Shown here piece by piece: positions 22,811-35,321 of a stretch of 64,000 nt of DNA (the first letter of the stretch is position 1; each line of letters opens with the position of its first letter). A program made the translations under genes and the position numbers. Source of the DNA: Lethocerus indicus (Eukaryota; Arthropoda; Insecta; Hemiptera; Belostomatidae); the NCBI GenBank assembly GCA_019843655.1, contig JACDQD010000004.1, positions 3,348,001 to 3,412,000 on the forward strand, read 5' to 3'. The notes beneath the pieces are model-generated. The model was not told the origin of the DNA, made no database searches, and saw nothing but the letters and a program-made list of their open reading frames with translations.

Positions 22811-25741
22811 CCCGCCACGGGTCTCGCCCGTGCACAAGTGGATCCTTCTCCTTATTTCCGGGCAAAACTTCTTGCTATCTAATTTCCGGTCAAGATTCTC
22901 AACGGTCTCAAAGATCTCAGGACCGCGGCTGGAACCGTATTCTGCATTTTCACAGTTGGGCGAATTGCGATTACTCAAATAGGTAATATTCAGTTCCCGT
23001 AGGAGCGCTACAATCCCGTATGAAATCCCCGAACACACGCTCTATCCCCTAACCGTTTACCCGACCCAGTTTCCTGTACGCATAGCTACACATAACATAA
23101 ATTTAGCCTATAGACATGAAACAACAAAATAAACCAATCATAGCCCCAATGCACTCGTAGATTCGACAGTAATAATTTATATTTTCACTCCGCATCATTT
23201 ACAAATTCCTTAGTAATATATAACGCATAGATAATCACAGCTAGACCAATAGAAATTTTTATATACAACGAAACTTTTACTTTCGATTCGAACTTGGTTA
23301 TGGCAAAGAATAGAATTTGTAAGGTTAGAAATAATTAATAATTTAAATAATTTTGTAAATGGGGTACGATATCGATATCCTTTCAAATTAATATTATTAC
23401 ACTAAGGTATCATGTTAAGGAGTACAATTGGGCTTAAAGATCATTGATCTTATTTTTCTTGACACTTATAACATAATTAGTTATAATAACTTGACTAATC
23501 CAAAGTTTGGACTGAATTTTGATAGATTCATTTTTTCTTATGATACTGTTATTTGTAAAATTAGTAGAAAGTAGTCCTAACCAAGTTGGAGTTTTAGAAA
23601 CATAAACACCTTTGTCTGAACATCTGTTAGCGAAAACAATGCTCTATCTGCATTCGAAAAGAAAAACTCCTTTGCACCCACAAGTAGTCATTTTTGAAGT
23701 GAATGAAATTTTAATTTTATACCTTTTTGTTTACATTCTTTTTTGTTTTTGGTCTCCTTCTTTACAACTATTATTGAAATTGAAACTAATGCCTTGCAAC
23801 ATTTTTCAGCATATATATACTATATATACATTGTTTATTTAAAAGTTGATCTGAAAATATTAAAGAATGGGATTGCAGTCTTGTTGTTAAAATCATTGAA
23901 AGCTTATCTGGAGATTATCTTTCTCTGTCTGCTCAAGTAAACAAAAATCCTGCATTGGAGGGTAAATAGACTTTGTGACTTTTATGTTTAATTTTATTTA
24001 TTTATATTCAATCAACTGACAATTTTGATTGACAACGTGAGTGAACTCGGAGGAACTTATGAATGATATCTGAATATAAATTTTAAATGTGTTTAAACGA
24101 GTGGAAAGTTGAGACCTTGTTGGTGTAATAATAAAATAATTATTCTTGTAATATAATCTGTTGTGATTAATGCAGTCTACTGTTTAAAATATTTATAAAT
24201 TATTTACAGTTGCAGAAAATCAAAGTAGTATAATTTAGTTGAATAAGCTTATGAATCTGTGTGGAGTTCACAGTTAGTAACCTGTTCATGTTTACATTAT
24301 AAATTTTCAATTGAAGGATAACTTCTACAAGCAACAAATCTATCAGGTATTTGTGTCCTGGATTTTATTCTCACAGCAAATGTGAATATAATCATTAGAT
24401 AATTTTATAAAAATATTTTTCTCCTAGATAAATAGTTCACAGATTAAATTCTATCAATATATTACCTTGGATACCTAAAATTCTAATATATCTCATTTGT
24501 ATAAATATAATAATTAATTTTTATTTAACTGCAAGTAGGAAGTTGCTAGTTTTGATCTACATGTCAGAATATTTCCTTTTGATTGCAGATTTGAATAATG
24601 AAATGAGTGGACCTCAAATTAATTCCTAATCTCAATCAGGAGACATTTAAATAGCATCTTCATTTAATACTGAGTGAATAAAAATTCATCAGTATTAATT
24701 CATAAAAATAATCTCACGAATTTACCTCGCATTGAACAAAATATTTTCTACTATCGAATATTATGTTTCTTCCTCGACTCTGTATCTTGTTCTCTCTTTC
24801 CTAAAAATATTTATTTAATTATCAACAATATGACGTTTTTTGTGAAAATTTCTAACAAACAATGCTTATGTTAGTATCATAGCCTCATTCAACAACAATT
24901 CTTCTACAAAACTGAACTGGAACACACATACAAAAAGAAAATCAACAACTGTTTACTCGCACATTTATTAACTTCGGGAAATAAACAATAAAAACTGACT
25001 CATAATGGCTGAATATTTATTTTTCTCGATTACCATTTTTCGAATTTTGTCATTCTTAGTAAAGTGAAAATGAAAAAATTTTTTTAGCTTTGTTGCATTT
25101 TTTCGTTTTGCCCGTCTGTTATTTTAGACCGCTGGTGTCCTTGTTTGTTAAGATGTGGATTTTAGAGCTCCCAGCACAAAAATTGACACGCAAATGGAGG
25201 TAAAGTGTATTTTTTGAGTTTTGATTTTGAGTTTTCTTTTTTGTTTTATTTGTTTTGCCTTTTATGTTTTGTTTTCAGTTTTTGGCAACTATTTAACCCT
25301 CCTCCTTGTGCGGTAACACTGCATGTCGATGGCTGACTAATATCGCCCTTTCGTGAATTGTGAAATTACTGCCAAAAAGTTTTACCGACAATTCTGAATC
25401 ATGAATAATGGAAAAAAGAAACATCCAAATTCTATTCATCTGTTAGTATATTTAAAAAAATAACAAACAAATAATGAAATGATTGGTATGAAACGAGCTT
25501 ATGTATCTCTTTATACATTTTTAAGAGCAATTACTTAAAAGCAGCAATGATTTTAAAATATAAAGCAATAATTAGACAAAATTATAAACTTAAATCTTTT
25601 ACTGCAACGAAAATTGTAGGATTGTGTTTAAAAAAAAATCTAATTATAATGTACTTTAACATACTTGTTTTGTGGCCTGCGAGGGGTTGGAATACCGTAG
25701 ATTTCGTCTGTTTCTGTCTCCTCTCGCTGGTTTGGTCTTTT

Positions 25742-25778
25742 GCTAGACCGGTTTCGGCTGCTCGCCATCTTCAGTAGC
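25742..25778 (-). ncRNA. Hammerhead ribozyme-like motif, intact
   Basis: Same 37-nt arrangement as at 20536, all core bases and both short stems preserved, in the left arm of the foldback. Confidence 0.65.
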
Positions 25779-25857
25779 GGTGGTAGTCACTTTTGGCACT
25801 TTGGGTGTTTTTTGGGCATCCTCACTGCACGTGTACTGTGGTGGTTGTCTGTTTGTC

Positions 25858-25901
<44 letters not shown>

Positions 25902-26255
25902 GTGTCTTGTTATTGTGTTTTTGGGGGATTTTATTAGTCTTGTTTAGGTTGGGAGAGATTTTGTTAATCGGCTTTGTCGGATTATCGGTCAAATATTGCG
26001 TCACTTTGGAAATTAATCTTTTTTAAAAAAAATAGTTATTTAAAAAAGATAAATTCCCAAAGCGACGCCATATTTGCCCCGCTAATCCTACTAAAGGAAC
26101 ACCCTCTCCCCCTTTTTGACCGATAATCCGACATAGACTAAAGCCCATGTCATATATATATACACGACAAACAGACAACCGCCACAGTACAAGGACAGTG
26201 ACAGTGCAGTGAGGATGCTCAAAAAACACCCAAAGTGCCAAAAGTGGCTTACACC

Positions 26256-26292
26256 GCTACTGAAGATGGCGAGCAGCCGAAACCGGTCTAGC
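26256..26292 (+). ncRNA. Hammerhead ribozyme-like motif, intact
   Basis: Same arrangement on the + strand: GCTA, CTGAAGA, GGC/GCC, GAAA, CCGG, TC, TAGC. It is the mirror partner of the motif at 25742. Confidence 0.65.
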
Positions 26293-27626
26293 AAAAGACC
26301 AAACCAGCGAGAGGAGATAGAAACACACGAAATCTACCAATTATAACGTATTATATTTAAAAAATACAAATATAAGTGCAATATGTTAATACAAAAATAT
26401 TCAGTTTAAAATATATAAAGTTTATTCAATTATATATATACATAGATATAAAATGTTGAATTTATATACTCAAAACTAATTTAGTTTCATATTTAATTAA
26501 AACATTAGTACCAATTATTTTGTAAATTTCCAATCTATGATCACACTAATAAATCCAAAATGTGAATAATCACTTTTTGGCAGTCTGAGTTTCCAATTTA
26601 CGTGTTTGTATTTTGTCTGCTGCACTAAGCATGTTTTATTTTAAAGACTTAGTTTCTCTGGTTTCTGTACTTCGTTTTGTAATACTGGCTGCTGACTAAT
26701 CGAAACGTTCTTCGACTTTCTTTCAGGTTCTGTCTACTAGTATCGTCTAATAACTTCCACTACCACTACCGCTACTACTACTACTGCTATTAACTACTCT
26801 TCTATTACTAATACTATTTATTATTATCACTGTGTACAGTGTACTATTTGTCTACGATATTTTGGCACATTTTATATTCCACACAACCTCTGTGCAATCA
26901 ACCTTTTCTAAGTGTCTCAAATTTATTCAGTTTTTCATTCTTTTTTTTAATTGAATTTTTATTTCTGTCTGTCTATTTCTAGACACGTATTTGACTACTA
27001 ATTGTGGCTGCATTTTTTTGTATCATTGTTTATTTTTTTTAGATCAACAATATGATTTTAACACACATTTCATAATTGAATCTCAGTGTTGATATATTTC
27101 TAAAGTGTATGTATGTATGTATTTTATATATATACATATATACATTTCTTCTTGTTTTGTAATTAGTTCTTATATACAACTTTCCATATCTTTTTGTCTA
27201 TCTTGTCTTTTTTCTATTTCTCTCTGTTCTCTTTCCTAATTGTTGGTTTCTCTTTTGATGTATTTGGTTTGTTCTTTGTTGTATTTTTTTCAACATTTCG
27301 TATTTATCCGAGAACCTCATCTTACATAAAAATATTTTGCCTTCTTTTGAAAAAAAGATTAAAAGTAAAGCGTACATAAAAAAGAAACCGAAATATATTA
27401 ATTTTATCAAAATTTTAACTCTATCTATAAATCTGTACATATATTTGAATACTAAAAATTATTTTGGCCAATCATTAAAACAAAATTCTTCTACAAGAGT
27501 TTTTCCCTTTCTCTTTTTCAGTTATTTTCTGTCGGCATTACTATACTATTATATGGTGTAATTTCTATCTATGTATCGTTGAAAATTATTAATTACCACA
27601 TGTTTTTTCTTGTTTCTCTTTTGCAG

Positions 27627-27700
27627 AGCTTAAGAACACGATAGAGACGCAAGTGAACGAGCTGAAATCGCAGATTGAAAGTAAATGTTGCTTGCAGTGA
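27627..27700 (+). CDS. cpx: Complexin, terminal coding exon with CAAX-type box
   Basis: After the acceptor TTGCAG (27621-27626) the exon encodes (K)LKNTIETQVNELKSQIESK followed by CCLQ and TGA at 27698-27700. LKN-IETQVNELK-QIE-KC is the conserved amphipathic C-terminus of arthropod complexin, which tethers the protein to vesicle membrane. The last four residues CCLQ form a CAAX box, and glutamine in the last position predicts farnesylation, as described for the CVMQ-ending Drosophila isoform. A second cysteine next to the prenylation site is unusual and could allow another lipid modification; that is inference. The split lysine codon A|AG agrees with the previous exon. The sequence downstream is very AT-rich and probably the start of the 3' UTR. 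Confidence 0.95.
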
Positions 27701-27833
27701 GAACAGAAGAGGAACATAAACATAAGCAGCATAACATTAATCAACCCACTTTGCCACAACATTGACTACATAAAGAGACTTCTGTTTTAGATTTGTTATG
27801 AAGAAAACAAATATTAGTGTATTATTATTACTA

Positions 27834-27835
<2 letters not shown>

Positions 27836-27873
<38 letters not shown>
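27836..27873. repeat. (ATT)n microsatellite
   Basis: About twelve ATT units, shortly after the complexin stop codon. Confidence 0.9.
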
Positions 27874-27874
<1 letters not shown>

Positions 27875-29746
27875 AATTATAATTATCATCGTCATCGTTA
27901 GTAATTGTTAAAATATTTAAAAAAAAACTGATATACTAGCCACTTAATCGACGAGACATTAAAACCAATCGTATTTGTGCAGCTGGATACAGAATATTTT
28001 CAAATGTTTTTTCTTTTTCCCAGCAACAAACGTTTTTAAGACAATCCCGTGTCATATTTGTTTAATTTTCGGCGTCACTTTTCTTGTTTCTCTCAACGGT
28101 TTTATATAACAGGGCCTTTTCGAGTTGGGAAAGTCGTTTGCACTTTCCGACGCGCGACATTTAGATAACAAAAAATGGAAAAAAAAGATTTAAATAAACC
28201 TCTAAATATTAAACGCTATGTTTTTGTGCCTTAAAAGAAGCGGAAAACTGTGTTTTATATTTAGACCCTTATTATATAATAGTTAATTATTAAGCGTATA
28301 TTTAAACAAAAATAAAGAAAAAATGAAATAAAAACTCCAAAAAAATTAATTATAACTGTATAAATTAACAACGTGTCGTGTCTATGCGTGTGAAAATGCT
28401 CAACTAAATCATTATCCAAAAAAAAACAATAACTCTCCAGTATTCAGCTGCACAATATCAGGCCTCCCGGATCAATAACAATTGTCAATAGGTTAACGAT
28501 ATATAATAATCGGCGTTGTTGCCAAACAGAACAAGAAGAAGACGACAAGTTGGAAACTCGAATCGTCAAATCGTTGCCTAAAACCCGGTACGTAATAATA
28601 ATAGTGCTAGACGTTTAAGCCAAAATTTTCCATTCCTAGAGTTGTTGTTAGTGAAAATAGTAGGCGTTTTTAAAGGGGGCCGCCGAGCCCTTTTGAAATA
28701 TTTTGTGATAAAAACAAATTTTGAGCTCTAGATTATCTTCTGTTGTCCGAACGAAAATTTTTCAAGAACGGCCGATAGAATTCGGCCCCCCCCCCTCCCC
28801 CGGGGAGTTTTCCCCTGCCGTGAAAATTTCAATCGGTTCTTCCCACCAGTTTTTCCCACCAATTTCTGCAGACACTTTCAATGAAAATACAATTTTATTA
28901 GCCATCTTTTCCCTTTTTTTCGGTAATTCGTCTCTACAACCACCACAATTGGTGCACCATTTTCATGGCTTTTCTTTTTCGCTTCCGCTCCCAATCACTT
29001 TTTCCGCTCGAAAAGTGGACGGGGGGCCGAATAGCGACAAAAAACTTAAACTGTAAATGAAATATACGATGTGATTGTTATAATAATGTACAACGATTTC
29101 TGTGGTAGATCTAGGTTTATTAGTAGTCGAAGATTTTTGTGACTCGTTAAATAAAAAACTATTAAAAAATATATAAATAAATAACACTTTATTATAAAAG
29201 ATAACGGATGATCCATTCTTTTTGTTGATTGCGCGCGAATCGAAATGAAACCGGCTCTCACAATCCGGAGGACAGTAAAGTAATAAACCCGTTTTATTTT
29301 CGGAAAGTAGTCAGCCCCCTTAACTTAACTTTCGTCAAGTGCAACATGAAAAAGTTCTTTTGTCGCCTGTCGCCTTTCGACCGACTGTAAAACATTGAAG
29401 AGACACATAAAAGTGTTTAGATGAAACGCCGAGTAGATGTCAGAAGATTTAGACAACACAATTTGAAAACTAATAATAACTATTATAATATCCTCCTCAT
29501 CAAAAAATGGCGCCCTTCATTTTATACGGAAATCCAGTCGGCTTCTGGTTAAGTGAAAGGCGACAAAAGATACACTTTCATATTGTTCAAACCGATTTAA
29601 AAATTAAAAACCGTATCTACGTATAAAGTTTTTTAGCTTTTTTTAAACTGCAACATTTTTCGAACCCAGTATATACGACGATACTAACCGAGAATTTCGA
29701 TCTCCTCCCTTGTACATAAATGTTATTTAGATATTTTTCCTTGTTC

Positions 29747-29747
<1 letters not shown>

Positions 29748-29796
<49 letters not shown>
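29748..29796. repeat. (TA)n microsatellite
   Basis: About 24 TA dinucleotides. Confidence 0.95.
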
Positions 29797-29801
<5 letters not shown>

Positions 29802-31812
29802 TATAAATGTAGACTCTGGACAAAAAAATGAATAAATAAAAGAGTGATTTAAAAGTCGCGTGTGACGATGTGATGATAATTGCCGTTGATGATGTATTGT
29901 TATATTTGTATAGATTTTTTGTTCACCGTCTAGAATATATAGAAAAAAAAACAGATGTGTGTAAAAGTAGCGTAGCGTACGCGGCACTCCCTTCGGACAT
30001 TTTACATCAACTGCGTATATATTCGCGTACGAAGAATGGAGAACAAACTTAAACCATCCCATTGTTTGTTTTGTTTTTTTTATATTGAAATAAATAATTC
30101 AGAAAGTTTTACGGGGCATATCGTACAATTGCAAAGAAAGTACGGCCTTATATAAATCTTATTCACTTTTGTAAGTAAGTGTTTTGTAACTTTCGGTGGG
30201 GGGGGGGGTGTAACCGTACGCCGCGCGAAAGTATTCTTGTATTATATATATATATATATGTGTGAGAAAGAAACAAAATAATTTCAGTTGTCGATAATTA
30301 ATTACCCGACGTGTAAAATAGCTGTAATAATTGTGACCCTTATCCCGCGTCGATTTTTCAGTGTTCGGTGTTGTTTCAAAAACCTCGGCCCTGTAATTAG
30401 AAATAAAAAAATGAAACAATTCGGGTCGAAAGTCAAAAATATTGTGATACCAATTTTAACTAACGATTGATAGGGGAAAAAAAAATTATAAGAAAATGAA
30501 GCATAATTTCTCGAATTATTAATCTATTTCTCTCTATTTCTGTGTCTATATTGTATATTCTCTCTGTATCTATTCTTGTTCTCCTTCCGTCTTTCTATCT
30601 ATCTCTCTCTCTCTTTCTCCTCTTCCTTGCATTTTTCTCCCTCTTCTCTGTCCCTGTTTTTTTTTTATTTTCGTTGTCAATTTTTTGTTTTGTTCGTAGC
30701 CGCTTTGCTTTAAGTGTAATATGAACCCCCCCCCCACCCCCAACCCCCGACACTATTACCGCAGATGTTTCCACAATGCGCGGTCAAACGAGAATTTTAA
30801 ATACAAATTTAAATTAAAATTTAAACCTAATTCCGAGGAGAGTATTCGAATTGTGGAATCATCTACGATACGTACTTTTTTTAAATGAAAAAAAAAATCC
30901 AACGTCCCAGACCTTTACGGTCGAGGGACGCTCGACTTATGCATGGTCTCTTGATGTTTCAATGTTGTTTCAATGTGAAAAATAAACCAAAAAATAAATA
31001 ATAAATAAATATATATATATAATTTATTAGGTATAATGATACAGACAAGAAAAAATAAATATTTCTTCTCTTTCACAGAACACTGCCTCGTCCACAACAC
31101 GGCTTTGAAAACAAAAAAATATATTCACAGACACAGTTCGATATTTTCTGTATTCCGCGCGCAAAACAACCACAGTTTATGAAGTAACTTCAAGTAACGG
31201 GCAAAACGCGAGGCAATAGAAATCGAACATTCCGTTCGATAATCAAAGGCAGTGGGCGATTATTATTATTATTATTATTATCATCCGACAGAAAGGAAGA
31301 ACGAATAGCATTCGTACGTATTATTTTGTACCGAACATAACACCAAACTTAATATATATACATATATATATATTAGGTATTAGAAAACAAATATTTATAT
31401 ATATGTATGATACATAAATGTGTGTACCGCTTTGATTGCTCTTCCGTTGTTGCTGCATGCGCAATTTCTCTTTGTCAGAATAAAGAAAAAAAAAACGAAG
31501 AAAAAAAGAAAAAACGCGGGTTTTTAGTTGAGGCCGGTTAGGAAGTGTTGCATTTTCTTTTAAGCTTCCCTTTTGTTCTCCCTTGACAAAGCCCCGCCCT
31601 TCAACAAGTGTCATTTAGTGTATAGTGTTTGACTGTTAAACTGGTCCACGCCAAACCGACTGTATGTTACTAATATACATTACATAATAATATAATAAAT
31701 ATTTATATGTGCATTTATTATATGACAGTCGGCCTCAACGGTGGCCAAACCGTTGGCATTCTTTTTACCATTGTATCCATTGTTTTCTCTTATTGTTTGT
31801 AAAACAGATTCT

Positions 31813-31813
31813 C

Positions 31814-31900
<87 letters not shown>
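31813..31900. repeat. Long (TA)n microsatellite
   Basis: About 43 TA dinucleotides, interrupted once by a C. The longest simple repeat in the window; likely length-variable and hairpin-forming. Confidence 0.95.
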
Positions 31901-31907
<7 letters not shown>

Positions 31908-34650
31908 TATGTTGACACAATTGTTATTTTAATTTTAAAGAGGAAAAAAACTATAACGTATATAAATATATATATATAAAAGTTACAATATTATTATTAA
32001 TGCATTGATAATTTACAACATAAAATGTATCGTTAGCTTAATCATGTATCCCAGTCAATTATGTAATTTGTATTCGTGAACTATTTAAAAATATTACATA
32101 TATATATCCCATATATATATATATATATATATTAGTATACGAATAAAAACCAAATTTACAATCGCGTTTTTATACAAACCCGATTTAACGACGTACTCAC
32201 TGATCTGACGATTCATTTCACTCGATTCGTTTACAGCTATCGATCGAAGTTTTACTGCGTCTCCCCAACTCCGGTAGTATTACGTCATTTAAAAATTCCG
32301 TACTTGGGCCTCTGTACGATTGTACTTTTGGTTTTTATGTAAACACTATAGTTTAAATGACCTATAGGCGTGTAATCTCTCTGTCTATCTCTGTCTATTT
32401 CTGTCTATCTCTGTCTATCTCTCTCCTGTCGTTGGTGTAGAGGACGTGCACTGGACGTGCACTGTCTGCAAACCGCTATCAAATAACTGTCTGTATCCAT
32501 TATCTTTCTATCCGATAGACGTGTATGTAACATTTAGGCGTAATAATTAGTCTAGTATCGGTGTCGTCTGTATTCGTCTGTGTATCGCTCCATCAATTAG
32601 AATTCCGATTAGGCTCAAGCTTTTCTCTACATAAGATATATATATGAATATATTTATATATATATATTTAAAAAATACATATATGTGTGTACGCTCTTGT
32701 ATTATATAACGGCAGAACTCACCAAGTAGTCTTGTATATAGTCTGGGGCAGGTTAATAAGCGTGTTTATATATACATATATAATAGCTATATGTACGACG
32801 CATATACGGTTTAAAATTTGTACCGACTTATCAAAAATAAATTATAGATTGAAACGATGTAGAATTTTAAAACAGATAAAGGGCGAGAAACAAATATTTT
32901 ATATATTGAAATAAATGTATAGCTTTCTTCGCGCTGATGCTTTTCTTTTTTCTTTTTCTTTTTCTTGGAAGGGTTATCCATTCGTACGACCGGCAGATAT
33001 AACTAAATGTTAAAATGTAACAATATACGAGTCTATATAACTTACAGTTTTCTGTATTTCTGAAGGACATAAGTAACCTGCCTTAGTCTACATATTGAAG
33101 ATCCGTTTTTCCATCATCTGTATCTCAGTTTGTTCAGTTCACCTCAGTAGTCTGGTCACTTTCGTAAGATTTCGTCTTTTTCAAATGTTTGTTTCTTCAC
33201 GATCGATGTAAAAAAAAAGAAGAAAAAGCAAAATTGTTTTACTGTACAATGAAAAAAGCGTATAATCTCTTCTCTTCTGGGCGGTGTAAAAACCAATTTT
33301 TCAGAATACGTTTCTTGACTGGAATGGAGGAACGTGTCTCCATTTTGCATCTTCCAGTATTATGGGCGTGGAGCAGTTTCGATGTTTATAGCGGAGAGAG
33401 AAAAAAGAAATCGTACGAAAACTAATAATATATGTAACGAGTGTTTGACATTTTTAAATAAGAGAATTCAGAGGACAACACGTTTTTCAAACTGGGAGGC
33501 GTGTGGAACCACACACGTATACATACATAAAGTAAATAATGTATAGTGTATATATATATAAATTTAGAAAATTGATCAATGTAGTTGTTAAAAATGAAAC
33601 AGACTGTAGTTTAAAACCAAAAAAAAAAACCAAACCACGACTCAAATGAGGTTTTAAATAGGTATTAAATTCTGTATCCCGTTTGTTATACAACTGTTAA
33701 TTCAAACAGGATAAGGAATAATAAAAAAAAAAGTAGATAATGCACTTTACATGTGTAGGCGTTATAATTAAAAATTTAGGGCGATTGTTTTAGGGAGTTG
33801 TTGTTTCGAGAAGAACAAAAAAAAATAAAATATTAAAGAGAACAAAGATGTTAATACGATTAGAAGTAAAAATGATAAAAAACTTTTTTTATAATAGTTG
33901 TCCAAAATTATCAGAACGTTTGTTAAATGCTTCTAATAATAAACTGTGTTGATATTTTTAAACGGGGATAAAAATAAAAGTAATGAAAAAATGTAGTAGT
34001 GTAATATATATATATCGATTTGTTAGTTTTCGTTTACTTTGGAAGTGATTTTAACATTAGTTTCTAAAAAAGGGACCTTTCAATTGCGACAACTTCGATT
34101 GAAATATAACAAAAAAAAAAATGAAAATTGTCATTGACGGTATAATAAATAGATAGGTGTACAAGAGGTTTTCGAGTACTCTACTGCCTTATAAAAGTTT
34201 TGCACGTTTCGACTAAATTTCATTCAATTTAATGTAATTTTACACTTCCAGTTGTATTGTCAAAAAACACTTCTGATTGTATCTTCCTGTAAACTAGAAA
34301 CAAAAAAAATCACCTTTCTGTTGTAATATATATATTGATATTTGTTGTTTTTTCAATATATGATGGATGCAATTAGTTTCTGAATTAATAAGTGCATGCA
34401 GATTTATACAAAATTATAAACGGATATTTTCTTCTTTGTTCATTTCATTTCTGGTTTATTTATAAAAGAAAACTCTAGAGAAATACTCAAAACTGTAAAT
34501 TACTTTATATAGGGGCTGTTGGTGAAATAAAAGTTGTTGTTAATGGAATCTTTTTGTCTTCCCTCTTCCTATAAATAATATAGCGAATATATACCTTGTC
34601 ATAATAAACTCACATCTATCGGATTTATATATCTGTCTGGAGTTATGCAA

Positions 34651-35182
34651 TATAATGGAGAACGTACTATGAAGCTAGTTTCTCACTATACTTTTCATAA
34701 ATCACTTTGTGATATAAATGGTAAGCCCAGAATAAAAGCATAAATCAAATAGGAATTAAGGAAAAGTCAAATTATTAAGAATTTTTAAAAAAATTTTAAA
34801 CTGTGCAGTTAAAAACATCATCTGAGCACTTAATATAATAGATAAAGTTAAATTCCTTTAATTTTACTACAATTAAATTATTACAGCCATCATAATAATG
34901 GCTTTTTTATGTTACACATTTAACAAATTGGAGGTTGAATGTAATGTATTTATAAATTACAAATTAAACTATAATTTGAAATAAATAAATAAACAACAGT
35001 AAATGTGATTTCAAATAATATCATAAAACATCACAGAAAGGAAAATAAGTGTGAATATTCCACAAATTTAGTGCAATTTATGTGAAAGACACAAGTAGTG
35101 CATTTGTTGAAATATCATATGAGGGTTTAATTTTTTTAATTTGTAAAACTTACTGATCGACATGAAAACCTAAATAAGTGAG
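34651..35182. other. AT-rich spacer, nothing recognised
   Basis: No exon, repeat or RNA gene seen. It may still belong to the complexin 3' UTR. Confidence 0.5.
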
Positions 35183-35321
35183 TACCGTAGATTTCATGTG
35201 TTTCTGTCTCCTCTTGCTGGTTTGGTCTTTTGCTATTTCATTAAAGATCATAAAAGTTTTCCCTTTGATAAAAAATGTATTGAAAAAAGTTTATTTTTAG
35301 TAATCTAGTTAATAAGGGCAA

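Larger units (their letters stand above)
25668..26336. mobile_element. Hammerhead-family foldback element with two intact ribozyme-like motifs
   Basis: The left arm (25668-26020) and right arm (about 26045-26336) are inverted copies, centred near 26032 on a T/A-rich spacer. The left arm carries the (TA)n tract 25859-25900 just inside TGTCTGTTTGTCG; the right arm has a short TATATATATA at the same place. Each arm has an intact hammerhead-like motif on opposite strands (25742-25778 and 26256-26292). The outer left end has GTTTTGTGGCCTGCGAGGGG; the right end stops at GAAATCTACC. No protein is encoded. Confidence 0.9.
22331..27626 (+). other. cpx: Complexin intron (phase 1), 5.3 kb
   Basis: Bounded by GTAAGT and TTGCAG. 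Mostly AT-rich sequence. It contains a family-2 repeat fragment (about 22675-22810), the foldback element at 25668-26336, and one weak candidate alternative terminal exon at 24589-24629 described under findings. Confidence 0.85.
27701..34650 (+). other. cpx: AT-rich region, possible long complexin 3' UTR
   Basis: No coding exon is recognisable in these 6.9 kb. The composition is strongly AT-rich with (ATT)n, several (TA)n tracts and homopolymers. AATAAA-type polyadenylation signals occur repeatedly, for example near 28308 and near 34525 (GAAATAAAAG), so the transcript end cannot be placed. Neuronal genes of insects often have multi-kilobase 3' UTRs, which makes this plausible, but the sequence alone does not prove transcription. 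Confidence 0.4.

Noticed and set aside
24674..24874. Other small AT-rich open frames across the introns and spacers
   Set aside because: Short, low-complexity, no conserved motif and no splice context.
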